NCBI GenBank assembly: GCA_038532435.1
Contig: JBCBAP010000023.1
Location: 1-49,179 of the forward strand
Length of the DNA: 49,179 nt
From: JBCBAP01 sp038532435
Lineage (GTDB): Bacteria; Pseudomonadota; Alphaproteobacteria; Rhodobacterales; Rhodobacteraceae
Direction of reading: 5' to 3'
The notes below the pieces were generated by a model, which saw only the letters and a program-made list of their open reading frames with translations, ran no database searches and was not told where the DNA came from. This document shows positions 1-7,871 of the stretch, piece by piece. How positions within the stretch are numbered: the stretch's first letter is position 1; each line of letters opens with the position of its first letter. The position numbers and the translations under genes are program-made.

Positions 1-55
1 CGATCGTGCCAATGTTGCAGTGCGGCTTCGTCCGCTCAAACTTTTCCTTCGCCAT
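1..55 (-). CDS. tuf: elongation factor Tu, N-terminal 18 codons only
   Basis: Partial gene running off the left edge. On the minus strand the ATG is at 55-53, and the translation begins MAKEKFERTKPHCNIGTI, the invariant N-terminus of bacterial EF-Tu, just before its GTP-binding P-loop. EF-Tu carries aminoacyl-tRNA to the ribosome as a GTP complex. A plausible ribosome site (AGGA) lies 7 bases before the ATG. The gene is divergent from the rhodanese-like gene at 255. Only the start is visible, so nothing can be said about the rest or whether this is the only tuf copy. Confidence 0.93.
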   Translation of the reverse strand, partial: MAKEKFERTKPHCNIGTI

Positions 56-254
56 CGCCGTATCCTAAGTTGCAGGTGGACGTTTTTCGTCGCGCAGGCA
101 CTACTGAGTTGCCCCGCAAACTGCAAGCAAAAACACAGCTGTCCTGAGACCCCCCGGTGCGTTTACCGTGACAGAAAAATGACTCGACTTAAATACAAGT
201 ATTCGCTATATTTTCTTACAGTATAACTTCAGTTGGGGGCAACAACTGCGAGTT
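56..254. promoter_or_regulatory. divergent intergenic region between tuf and the rhodanese-like gene
   Basis: About 200 bp must hold the tuf promoter (minus) and the promoter of the gene at 255 (plus). The right half (about 175-225) is much more AT-rich than the rest of the window and contains a short dyad, AATAC-AA-GTATT, followed by TATAAC at about 212, a reasonable -10 element for the plus-strand gene. I could not pick a convincing -35 for either side. No small gene is recognised here. Confidence 0.4.
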
Positions 255-1262
255 GTGAGGGGTAAGCGCGTGTTGGTGCGTACAGTTCTATTTACGGTTG
301 CAATCACATTCTTTGGCTCTTCTGTGGCCGCATGCGGTCAGTCAGAAGGTCAGTTGGAGAAATCTTCCAATGATTCCGGTCGCGTGGCCCTTGCCACGGC
401 ACCGGATTGCGCTGTTCCGGCGCCCGGTTCTCCTCGGGCGCTGCTGGCGCAGGTTGATCGGCTGTTCAAGCCCGCAACCGCGGTCTACGAGAAGCGGGAT
501 TCGGACCGGCTGCAGATCCTCGATCTGCGGGGCCGGGATGCGATGGGTGAGACGGGGTACATCTTCCGGTCCATCGCGGCACCCGTCGATGGATGGGAAG
601 CGCCGACGCAGCCGCTGTTGACCGCTGTCATAGCCAACATGCTCAACCGCACCGCCCTGCAGACCGACCGGCCCGTTGTATTGATGCATGAGGACGGCTC
701 CGCCGAGAGCCTGTCCGCGGTCGCGTGGGCCTACTGGGTGCTCACAGCTGCGGGGTTTGAGGAAATCTCGATCCTGCGCGATGGCATGGCCGGCTGGATG
801 GCGGCGCACCTGCCCGTCGTGCACCGCCCCAACGTGCCGACACCCGCGCGCAACCGCTCCGACCTTGGCGAAAGCTTCGCGGCGTCGCTGAAGGACATGA
901 TGGACGGCTCCAGCCGCAGCACAAAACTGCTCTACGCGGATCCGGAGAGCGCGACGGAAGGTGCGTCCCACCGCGCCTCCAACGGGACCATCATCACGCT
1001 GACCCAGCCGCAGATCGATCGCTGGATGGATCCGTTCGCGGAGACACCGGGCGCGGAGCTGCTGCCGGTGGTGGCACAATTGCGGAAGCGTGGCGCAGCG
1101 GAAGCACCGGTCCTCGCCCTTGGCATGGACCCGAAGGCTGCGGCGCTGAACTGGTTCATTACTTCTGAAGTAATGCAGCATGACGACGTGACGCTCTATC
1201 CCTTCCCGGTGGCCCTGACCGAGACCGACGATCAGTTCGTCCTCTCCGCGCTCTTCAACTGA
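255..1262 (+). CDS. predicted lipoprotein with two degenerate rhodanese-like domains
   Basis: 335 residues from a GTG start. The N-terminus is a short basic stretch, a hydrophobic segment and the lipobox VAAC (lipid-anchored Cys at about residue 27), so the mature protein should be membrane-anchored. Residues about 68-195 follow the rhodanese plan: ILDLRGRD near the start, PVVLMHEDGSAES where the active-site loop should be, then a Gly-Met-Ala-Gly-Trp end. The catalytic Cys position carries His. Residues about 235-325 look like a second, more worn rhodanese module whose loop reads LALGMDPKA, again without Cys. Sulfur transfer is therefore unlikely; a binding or structural role is an inference. 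It ends at a strong hairpin shared with the convergent acetyltransferase gene. Downstream in-frame GTG codons at 270 and 279 are alternative starts. Confidence 0.8.
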   Translation: MRGKRVLVRTVLFTVAITFFGSSVAACGQSEGQLEKSSNDSGRVALATAPDCAVPAPGSPRALLAQVDRLFKPATAVYEKRDSDRLQILDLRGRDAMGETGYIFRSIAAPVDGWEAPTQPLLTAVIANMLNRTALQTDRPVVLMHEDGSAESLSAVAWAYWVLTAAGFEEISILRDGMAGWMAAHLPVVHRPNVPTPARNRSDLGESFAASLKDMMDGSSRSTKLLYADPESATEGASHRASNGTIITLTQPQIDRWMDPFAETPGAELLPVVAQLRKRGAAEAPVLALGMDPKAAALNWFITSEVMQHDDVTLYPFPVALTETDDQFVLSALFN

Positions 1263-1275
1263 ACCGATTACCCTG

Positions 1276-1300
1276 ACGCGCGGCCGTTGCGGCCGCGCGT
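1276..1300. terminator. bidirectional stem-loop between convergent genes
   Basis: Perfect 11-bp stem (1276-1286 with 1290-1300) closed by a TTG loop, all G/C except the outer pair. It fills the 38-bp gap between the stop codons of two convergent genes, so it can serve both. No long T-run follows on either side, so it may end transcripts weakly or mainly protect 3' ends. Confidence 0.7.
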
Positions 1301-1789
1301 TCATTCCGGCCGCTGGACGCTCATGGGCAGGATGACGCCCCAGCGCGTCCGCTGTGGCGGGCCATCCACACCAAAACCCGCCTTCTTGTACGCTGCAATA
1401 GCCCGCGCATTTTCCGGATCCGGGTCGGTCGCGACCACAGGAGCCCCGGCCGCGAAAAGCGCCCGGACCCGTGTCGCGATGAACGCGGAGCCGTGGCCCT
1501 TGCCGAGCATGCCGGGCTCTCCGATGAACTGGTCGATGCCCCGGGACCATTCGGCAAAGTGGCCGAAATGGTGCGCCTCCCACCCGTGGACGGTGTAGTC
1601 CTGCATGTAGGCAAAGGGCTCGTCGCCGGTCGACACGATCCATCGCGAGACCCGCGGGTCGGCCAACTCCTCCTCTGTGTCAGGCTCGTCCGAATCCCAC
1701 CACTCAGCGACGTGGGGCCGCGCCCGCCAGCGCGCCAGCAAGGGCAGGTCCGCGGACGTCACCTGCCTGAATGTGTAGATGTCGGCCAT
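1301..1789 (-). CDS. GNAT-family N-acetyltransferase, AAC(6')-like
   Basis: 162 residues, the usual size of a single GNAT domain. The segment FIGEPGMLGKGHGSAFI (about residues 88-104) is the acetyl-CoA pyrophosphate loop (Q/R-x-x-G-x-G/A type, here GKGHGS) in the form seen in aminoglycoside 6'-N-acetyltransferases and their relatives; VVATDPDPENARAIAAYKK-GF is the matching C-terminal half. Proteins of this shape acetylate amines with acetyl-CoA in the cytoplasm. Sequence alone does not show that the substrate is an antibiotic; many chromosomal relatives in alphaproteobacteria act on other amines. Convergent with the rhodanese-like gene. Confidence 0.85.
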   Translation of the reverse strand: MADIYTFRQVTSADLPLLARWRARPHVAEWWDSDEPDTEEELADPRVSRWIVSTGDEPFAYMQDYTVHGWEAHHFGHFAEWSRGIDQFIGEPGMLGKGHGSAFIATRVRALFAAGAPVVATDPDPENARAIAAYKKAGFGVDGPPQRTRWGVILPMSVQRPE

Positions 1790-1848
1790 GGGCTCAGCCT
1801 ACCACACTCGGGTCGAGGATGGGCGCTATGACGCCGGATGAGGGGAGC

Positions 1849-1922
1849 TGGAGCGGGTAGCGGGAATCGAACCCGCACCTTAAGCTTGGAAGGCTCTTAT
1901 GATACCATTTCACCATACCCGC
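1849..1922 (-). tRNA. tRNA-Gly (anticodon TCC)
   Basis: Full cloverleaf on the minus strand, 74 nt with an encoded CCA (1849-1851). The acceptor stem GCGGGTA pairs with TACCCGC, the anticodon loop is CT-TCC-AA, and the T-arm carries GGTTCGATTCC. It reads glycine codons GGA/GGG. It stands alone between the acetyltransferase gene and the EamA transporter gene. Confidence 0.96.
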
Positions 1923-1973
1923 GCAGGTGAAACGGGATAATCCGGCGGCCCGGGAACGTCAACCGCCTGACCG

Positions 1974-2834
1974 TCACTTCCCTGCGGAAGATCTCAGGAC
2001 AAGCCAACTTGATAGTGCGATGACGACAGCCCCCGTCAGGGTGGGGAGCGTCAACGGCTCGCTGAAAAGGGTGAAGCCGACAGCGGCGGACGCGATGAAG
2101 CTCAGGTATCCGAGGGGGGCGAGCACCCCCGCCTCCGCCATCCAGTGCGCCCGGATGAAGCAGAGCTGGGCAAGCTGCGCGATGCAGCCCACTCCGGCGA
2201 GCAGGAGGATCGTTCCTGCATCCACCGGCACCCACTGGATGACCGCGACGGGCAAGGTGAGAAACGCGAGACCGGCGGTATAGAAGGTCATCATCTGGAC
2301 TTCCGAAGCGCCACGCAGCCTGCGGGTCACGATCACCGCCCCGGACCCCGCGAGCACGGAAATGAGGACGGCACCGACACCGGCGACCTCTGCCCCTCCG
2401 GTCGGTGCAAGGGCCACGGCAACTCCCGCAAGCCCGAGTGCCGCCGCCGCCCAACGTGCCCGAGGGATCGCCTCCCTCAGGATCAGCGCGGCGAGGCACA
2501 TGAGAACCAGCGGCCTCAGGAAATTGAGCGTGGTGAAGAGCGCAAACGGCATCCGCGCCACGGCGAAAAACCCCGCCGTCAGCGCAATCGTGGAAAAGCC
2601 CACGCGCAGGAGGTGCAGGCCAGGCCGCGCCACCCGGGTCACCTGCCCTGTGTCCTGCAGGATCCATGGAAGGAGGATCAGAAGGCCGAAGCCCGCCCGA
2701 AACAGCACGACCTGTGCGGCGGGCATATCGGTGCCCAGCGCCTTGACGAGGCTGAGCGCGGTAAGGTTCAGCACCATGTCGCAGAGGAGCCAGCCCACAC
2801 CGCCGCGCGTCGCAGCCCGCGTGGGATATGTCAT
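1974..2834 (-). CDS. EamA/DMT-superfamily transporter
   Basis: 286 residues from the ATG at 2834. About ten hydrophobic segments arranged as two repeats of five, the drug/metabolite transporter plan; LNFLRPLVLMCLAALILRE and LGYLSFIASAAVGFTLFSE are the typical ends of helices 4 and 9 with the conserved Glu. These inner-membrane proteins usually export small metabolites; the substrate is unknown. The start is fixed by a 4-bp ATGA overlap with the PIG-L gene stop, which predicts translational coupling; a longer frame extends upstream inside the PIG-L gene but lacks any reason to be used. As the third gene of the ROK - PIG-L - EamA block it may move a substrate or product of that pathway (inference). 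Confidence 0.85.
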   Translation of the reverse strand: MTYPTRAATRGGVGWLLCDMVLNLTALSLVKALGTDMPAAQVVLFRAGFGLLILLPWILQDTGQVTRVARPGLHLLRVGFSTIALTAGFFAVARMPFALFTTLNFLRPLVLMCLAALILREAIPRARWAAAALGLAGVAVALAPTGGAEVAGVGAVLISVLAGSGAVIVTRRLRGASEVQMMTFYTAGLAFLTLPVAVIQWVPVDAGTILLLAGVGCIAQLAQLCFIRAHWMAEAGVLAPLGYLSFIASAAVGFTLFSEPLTLPTLTGAVVIALSSWLVLRSSAGK

Positions 2835-5188
2835 GAACGATGAACGGGTGCGACCAGGTTCGCCATCAGCCGAAACGCGCCCGGGACGAGTTGCGCCATC
2901 TGATGATGCAGGATGAGCGCGCAATGCGTGTGCCGCCCCGCGCCGACCGCTGCACTCAGAAGCGATCCGTTCAGCGGTTCCTCACCGGGATCAGCCATGG
3001 AGAGGAGTGGTGCATAGTCCGCTGCCCAGTCCATGGCGAAGTAGAGCCCCCGTTCCTTGTGCCACCCCGCCCAGTCTTCGGGACCGATCCGGTTCGGTGT
3101 GGTGAGGACGGGATGGCCGGGGGCGAGGTGGATGACCTCCGCTGCCTCGTCGGTGACCCTCCAGCGCAGGGAGGGTTTGCCGATCGTGAGCGGTCTGGGG
3201 GGCACGACGTCTGGATCCCACGCGTCCCACGGCCGGTGATAAAGGGTGAGGAGGTTACCCCCCTGCTCCACCCACCGGTGCAGATCCTCGATCCGTGCGC
3301 GCAGGTCGGGGCGGGTCCGGACCGCGAAGACACCGACAACGAGGCTGTCGAGACCGGCGAACGGATCGGAAGTGGCCAGACGCTCCGCTGTCAGGTTCTC
3401 GACATCGAGGCCCATGTCCTGGAGAGAGGCGAGAACCGCATCGTTTCCTCCGCCAACATATCCGATCTTCCCCTCCGCCAGGGCAACGTCGATGACGCGG
3501 ACCGTGACGCTTGTCGGGATGCTGCGGAGCCGGTGACCCGCATGGTCCGCACCGATCCGGGTCACGCTCATCACCGGACCGTCGCCCAGCATCACCGGCA
3601 GGGTCCAGATACCTGCATCGATGGACTCGGGCACGGTGATGGAGATCCCGTCGGCGTCACGCTCCACTCCCCAGCCCTCCGGAACCTCGACCCGGGCGGC
3701 GGGATCGGAAAGGGAGATCGTGAAGTCGCGCCGGGCGCTTGCGCGGTTCAGCAGGACCTTGGCGGGACTGGCGGAGACCGGCGTCGCGACACCGACGAAT
3801 ACCTCTCGTTGCAGGGAGACGCCGGTCTCGGTCGTTAGCCCCGCGACCGTTGTTGCGACCCGCAGACGCGGCAGGGCGGGCGACGCGGGGTCGTAGTGCG
3901 CCGGAAGGGGGTCGGACATGGTCGCGTCTGCGGGAACCTGCAGAGAACCGTTCTCAACACCCCACCCGTCCGGCACATCGAATGTCACCGACGCGGCACC
4001 CAGGATAGGATCGGCGACCTCGATCTCAACATCAACGGATCCGCCTGGTGCAACGACAGGCTCCCGGACCCAACCAAGCGCCTCGGCACCGGACGCGATC
4101 CGAATGACCTGGGCAAGCTGTGAAAGCTTGCGGTCCACCCGGTGCACCACCTCACCTTGCGCGTGGGCAGGGCAGCGGGCGCGGGCCTCGCGCAGAGCGA
4201 TGACCGCAGCGACGGCGTGCCGAGCAATGGCAGACCCATCCGGGAATGCAGCCCTCGCCGCCTCCATCGCGGCCTGAGCACCGCTGAGTGGATCGTCCAG
4301 TTCAGGCGTCTCCACAAATGCCGCGAGGTCGGTGAGATTCGCGGGAAGCCCCGCAGTCAGATCACCCGACCCGCCACCAACTTCGGACCGGGCGAGGTGC
4401 AGGGGCCAGTCATGCTCCGCACCCGCCGGAACCCAGCGGCCCATGCCCTGTGTCCGGTGACAGGCGCGGGAGGTCTGCCCGATCTGGAACCAGGTCGCCC
4501 CCGTGACCCAGTCCCGCCCGGTCGCGGGGACGGTGCAGGTCGCCTCCGGCGGCGGCAGATCATCGTCATACGCATCGCCGGCGCCGGACCATGCGGGCAG
4601 GAAGAGCTTCTTGACCTGCCAGGGCGCGCCGCGAGCGCCGAAGCCGGGATCCGCTGCTGCGTCCATCACCTCATGGGCAAGCTGAGTCATCGCCCGGTGA
4701 TGGCCGTGCTGCCCGGGGATGTCGAGAAACGTTGGGCAGATGATGTCAGGCCGCTCCGTCCGGACGATCTCCACGAAGCGGGCGAGCGCCCTCGCGTGAC
4801 CCCAGCGCCGCAGCGTATCCTCACCGCTCTTCGAAAAGCCGAAGTCGGTGATCGTGTCGTCCGCGCTTTCTGAAAGCCAGTAGAGCCGGAGACCGAGAAC
4901 GTCGCTCGCCCGCTCCATCTCCAGCGTCCGCAGGACGCCAAGATCCGCGCCACTCTCTGTCCCGATATCGTTCTGCCCGCCCTCTCCCCGGGTTGCGCAG
5001 GCGTAGGAGAGATCAAGACCGTCGCGCAGCCCCAACGCCGCAAGCATGGCGGAGGTCTCATCATCCGGATGGGCGCCGGTGTTCTTGAAGGACACGACAG
5101 ACTGCAAGGGCTGCAGCGCGCGCCAGAGCTGGACGATCCTGGGCCGGGCAGCGATCATCCCGATGCGCGCCTGATCCTCTGTTGGCAT
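2831..5188 (-). CDS. PIG-L family deacetylase with C-terminal beta-sandwich and GATase-like domains
   Basis: 785 residues, three times a normal PIG-L domain. Residues about 30-235 hold the LmbE/PIG-L zinc site: AHPDDE at 39-44 and QHGHH at 160-164. Family members remove acetyl or other acyl groups from glucosamine-type amino sugars and their conjugates (for example GlcNAc-PI, MshB, BshB). Residues about 375-560 look like repeated beta-sandwich modules, each with a -PxGWGVE- turn. Residues about 575-785 resemble a class I glutamine-amidotransferase/ThuA fold. No signal peptide is seen, so it is probably cytoplasmic. RBS GGAG lies 4 bases before the ATG. It follows the ROK gene by 9 bases and overlaps the EamA gene, and it diverges from the sugar-type ABC operon, so it probably deacylates the imported compound (inference). 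Confidence 0.85.
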   Translation of the reverse strand: MPTEDQARIGMIAARPRIVQLWRALQPLQSVVSFKNTGAHPDDETSAMLAALGLRDGLDLSYACATRGEGGQNDIGTESGADLGVLRTLEMERASDVLGLRLYWLSESADDTITDFGFSKSGEDTLRRWGHARALARFVEIVRTERPDIICPTFLDIPGQHGHHRAMTQLAHEVMDAAADPGFGARGAPWQVKKLFLPAWSGAGDAYDDDLPPPEATCTVPATGRDWVTGATWFQIGQTSRACHRTQGMGRWVPAGAEHDWPLHLARSEVGGGSGDLTAGLPANLTDLAAFVETPELDDPLSGAQAAMEAARAAFPDGSAIARHAVAAVIALREARARCPAHAQGEVVHRVDRKLSQLAQVIRIASGAEALGWVREPVVAPGGSVDVEIEVADPILGAASVTFDVPDGWGVENGSLQVPADATMSDPLPAHYDPASPALPRLRVATTVAGLTTETGVSLQREVFVGVATPVSASPAKVLLNRASARRDFTISLSDPAARVEVPEGWGVERDADGISITVPESIDAGIWTLPVMLGDGPVMSVTRIGADHAGHRLRSIPTSVTVRVIDVALAEGKIGYVGGGNDAVLASLQDMGLDVENLTAERLATSDPFAGLDSLVVGVFAVRTRPDLRARIEDLHRWVEQGGNLLTLYHRPWDAWDPDVVPPRPLTIGKPSLRWRVTDEAAEVIHLAPGHPVLTTPNRIGPEDWAGWHKERGLYFAMDWAADYAPLLSMADPGEEPLNGSLLSAAVGAGRHTHCALILHHQMAQLVPGAFRLMANLVAPVHRS

Positions 5189-5197
5189 GGTGCTCCC

Positions 5198-6397
5198 TCA
5201 GGCTTCCGCGGCGATGCGTGGGGTGAATACCTGGTTGATCACCAGTGCTGCCCCGCCGAGTGCGGCGGTGAACCTGCCAGAGGCGCCGCGCATCACGCGT
5301 GGATTGTCCCGCTCCGGTCGCGCAGCAACGGAGCTTTTCGGCAGATCGAGGGACATGATCAGGTGGTCGAACAGGATGTCCGGCATCGCCCCGCCGAGGA
5401 TCACTGTCTGCGGATCGAGCAGGTTTTCGATCAAGCCAACCGCCTGTGCAAGGGGAGCGCGCGCGCTGTCGAGCCAGTCCATCAGCGGGCGGCTTTGAGA
5501 CCGGTAGAGCGCCTCGAGCTCGCTGCCGCTGGTCACGGCAACACCGGCCCCCGCCAGATGATCCCGGATGGCCAGACGGCTGACATAGGTTTCAAGGCAC
5601 CCCTGATTGCCGCAGGCGCAGGGGCGGCCGCCGGGCTCGACGATCATATGACCGATCTCGCCCGCGTTCCCGAACGCACCGCGCTGGAGCTGGCCGCCGG
5701 AGACGAAGCCGAGCCCCAGCCCCGTCCCGAAATAGAGAAAGCAGAACGTGTCGAGGTCCGCTGCGACGCCGGACACGCGCTCCGCCACCGCAGCGGCGGT
5801 CGCGTCATTCTCGACCGTCACCTGCAACCCGAGCAGATCCTCGAAAAACGTCTCCGGCGCGATCCCGGCCCAATCAGTCAGCGCAGATTGACCCGCGTGG
5901 GAAAGGCCGGTCTCACCGAAAGGGCCCGGCATCACGACGCCGCAGCCCAGCAGGCGATCCGCCGACCGGCCGGTCTCATCGAGAGCCTTCTGGCGGAGCG
6001 CGATGACCTTTTCGCCAACAGCCTCGGGGCGCGCATCGGTGAGGGCGACACGATGCGTGAACTGTGCGGTGCCGGCGAGATCGACGAGCGCGGCAAACAC
6101 CGCATCCGGACGCACCTCGATGCCCAGCGCGTGAGCGCCCTCGGGATTGAGGGTGTATTGCACAGCCGGCAGACCGCGCCCGGCGATACGCCGCCCCGCC
6201 TCCTGCAAAAGGCCCTCGCCGTGCAATTCCGAGATGATGTTGCTGACCGCCTGGGTGCTGAGACCCGAGGCGCGCGCGATCTGCGCGCGGCCCATCGGGG
6301 TACCTTGCCGGATGTGGCCGAGCACCACCTGCCGGTTGTGAAGCCGGGTCCTTTCGGCGTTCGATCCAACGATGCGGCGGGTGCGCTGTTCGGTCAT
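5198..6397 (-). CDS. ROK-family transcriptional regulator (NagC/XylR type)
   Basis: About 399 residues. An N-terminal winged helix-turn-helix (AQIARASGLSTQAVSNII, about residues 38-55) precedes a ROK sugar-kinase fold with the GEIGHM motif and the zinc motif CACGNQGC. ROK repressors sense sugars or sugar phosphates. The kinase-type Asp loop is replaced by CGVVMPGPFG, the usual shape of regulator members. I chose the ATG at 6397, preceded by GAGG, over a TTG 18 bases upstream that would place the GAGG inside the gene. It diverges from the ABC transporter operon; a palindrome lies between them. It is followed after 9 bases by the PIG-L gene. Confidence 0.9.
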   Translation of the reverse strand: MTEQRTRRIVGSNAERTRLHNRQVVLGHIRQGTPMGRAQIARASGLSTQAVSNIISELHGEGLLQEAGRRIAGRGLPAVQYTLNPEGAHALGIEVRPDAVFAALVDLAGTAQFTHRVALTDARPEAVGEKVIALRQKALDETGRSADRLLGCGVVMPGPFGETGLSHAGQSALTDWAGIAPETFFEDLLGLQVTVENDATAAAVAERVSGVAADLDTFCFLYFGTGLGLGFVSGGQLQRGAFGNAGEIGHMIVEPGGRPCACGNQGCLETYVSRLAIRDHLAGAGVAVTSGSELEALYRSQSRPLMDWLDSARAPLAQAVGLIENLLDPQTVILGGAMPDILFDHLIMSLDLPKSSVAARPERDNPRVMRGASGRFTAALGGAALVINQVFTPRIAAEA

Positions 6398-6427
6398 GAT
6401 ACGTTGGTACCTCAATTCGCTTGATAG

Positions 6428-6447
6428 TTCAACTTGATTGAGTTAAA
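6428..6447. promoter_or_regulatory. candidate ROK operator palindrome
   Basis: Imperfect 20-bp palindrome of form TTnAACTnnATnnAGTTnAA, centred in the divergent region between the ROK gene start (6397) and the binding-protein gene (6522). ROK repressors of the NagC/XylR type bind AT-rich palindromes of similar length. That the neighbouring ROK protein binds here is inference from position. No clear -35/-10 pair could be assigned. Confidence 0.45.
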
Positions 6448-6521
6448 AAGAGGTGTGCGAAGGAAGACGCACCTGTTCCAGCGCGCCTTCGACCAGTGCA
6501 ACAGACAGGGAGATATGCGTG

Positions 6522-7775
6522 ATGACCATTTCGACGAAATCCGCAATGCTGCGCGGCGCGCTCGCATTCGGGCTCCTATCCTCACCAGCGCAGGCTATCG
6601 AGATCGAGTACTGGCAGTACTTCTTCGAGGCGCGTGTGACGGCCATGGAGCAACTCATCGAAAATTTCGAGGCGGAAAATCCTGACATCACCGTCAAGAT
6701 GACCCATTTTCCCTACGCCGACTACCGCACGAAGGTTGCCGCCGCGATTCCCGCGGGCGAAGGCCCGGATGTGGTCCAACTGTTCTACGGTTGGCTCAAT
6801 GACTACGTCGAGGCTGATCTGATCCAGCCCCTGCCGACAGACGCCTTCCCCCCGGCGGAGATCGAGGCCGAGTTCTTCCCCATGGTCGGCGCGATGAAAC
6901 GGGGCGACGCCTACATGGCCCTGCCCACTGCCGTGCGGTCGCTCGCACTTTTCTACAACGAGCGGCTCTTTGACGATGCGGGCATCGATGGCCCCCCGGC
7001 CACGCTCGACGAACTGGTAGAGACCGCCAAGGCGCTGACGAAGAAGGACGGCGCAGGCAACATCACCCAGGTCGGCATCACCACCGGCATGACCGGGCAG
7101 GATCACCACTGGTTCCGAGAGGTTCTGGTGCGTCAGTTCGGCGGCGACCCGTACGTCGACGGCTATCAGACCGTGAACTACAACACCGATGCGGGCCGCA
7201 TGGCGCTGGAGTACTACACGGATCTGGAAAAGACCCACGAGGTAACCGCGCTCGGTTTCATGGACGAGGCGCAGGCCGCGTTCAAGGCGGGACGGGCCGG
7301 GATGCACATCGACGGCTCCTTCCGCATCGGCGCGCTCGACAAGGTGCGCGGCCTCAAGTGGGGCGTGACGGAGCTTCCAGCAGGACCCGATGGCACGAAG
7401 TCCAACTATTCCTCCTATTGGGTCAACGCGATCACCACGAAGGCTGAAGCCGAAAAGTACGAGGCCGCGGTCAAGTTCATGGACTACATCACGTCGGATG
7501 CGGCCATGCAGGTCTGGCTCGACACCGTCGGCGAGCTTCCGGCGAAGCCTTCGGTGGGCCTGACGGATGCCAACTCCTCCCATCCGGTCTACGGCCCGTT
7601 CATCCGCGGGCTTGAGTATGCCAACACCACCATCTTCGCCAACGAGTCCGCTCAGCGGCAGGTGCTTGTGGACATGGTGAGCCGGACGGATCTGGAAGGG
7701 CAGTCCATCGCCGACAGCCTTGCGGCCGCCGCGGCTGAGGAACAGGGCATCCTCGACGAGTACTATACCGACTGA
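6522..7775 (+). CDS. ABC transporter substrate-binding protein, CUT1 sugar type
   Basis: 417 residues from the ATG at 6522, which has CAGGGAG 8 bases upstream; the longer frame from 6453 has no RBS and would bury the signal peptide. The N-terminus is a Sec signal ending SSPAQA, so the mature protein starts IEIEYWQYF in the periplasm. The fold is family 1 extracellular solute-binding (MalE-like): GPDVVQLFYGW, ALPTAVRSLALFYNERLF and AFKAGRAGMHIDGS are typical blocks. It would deliver a sugar or sugar conjugate to the two permeases that follow. Two regulators flank the system: ROK beside it and LacI at the far end. The specific ligand cannot be read from sequence. Confidence 0.9.
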   Translation: MTISTKSAMLRGALAFGLLSSPAQAIEIEYWQYFFEARVTAMEQLIENFEAENPDITVKMTHFPYADYRTKVAAAIPAGEGPDVVQLFYGWLNDYVEADLIQPLPTDAFPPAEIEAEFFPMVGAMKRGDAYMALPTAVRSLALFYNERLFDDAGIDGPPATLDELVETAKALTKKDGAGNITQVGITTGMTGQDHHWFREVLVRQFGGDPYVDGYQTVNYNTDAGRMALEYYTDLEKTHEVTALGFMDEAQAAFKAGRAGMHIDGSFRIGALDKVRGLKWGVTELPAGPDGTKSNYSSYWVNAITTKAEAEKYEAAVKFMDYITSDAAMQVWLDTVGELPAKPSVGLTDANSSHPVYGPFIRGLEYANTTIFANESAQRQVLVDMVSRTDLEGQSIADSLAAAAAEEQGILDEYYTD

Positions 7776-7807
7776 CGACACAACGCGGGGGCGTATTTCC
7801 CGCGACA

Positions 7808-7847
7808 GCAGGCCCCGACCGAGACCTTCCCGGCGGTCGGGGCCTGC
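7808..7847 (+). other. strong intercistronic stem-loop after the binding-protein gene
   Basis: Perfect 14-bp stem (7808-7821 with 7834-7847) around a 12-nt loop in the 96-bp gap between the binding-protein gene and the first permease. There is no T-run after it, and the operon clearly continues. Such hairpins commonly protect the upstream mRNA end, so more binding protein than permease is made; that role is inferred. The TMAO operon has the same arrangement at 19076-19099. Confidence 0.7.
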
Positions 7848-7871
7848 CGGACCAAAGACCGAGGGGACCGG

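Noticed and set aside
1301..1789. Calling the GNAT protein an aminoglycoside-resistance enzyme
   Set aside because: Family resemblance alone does not establish antibiotic substrates for a chromosomal copy.
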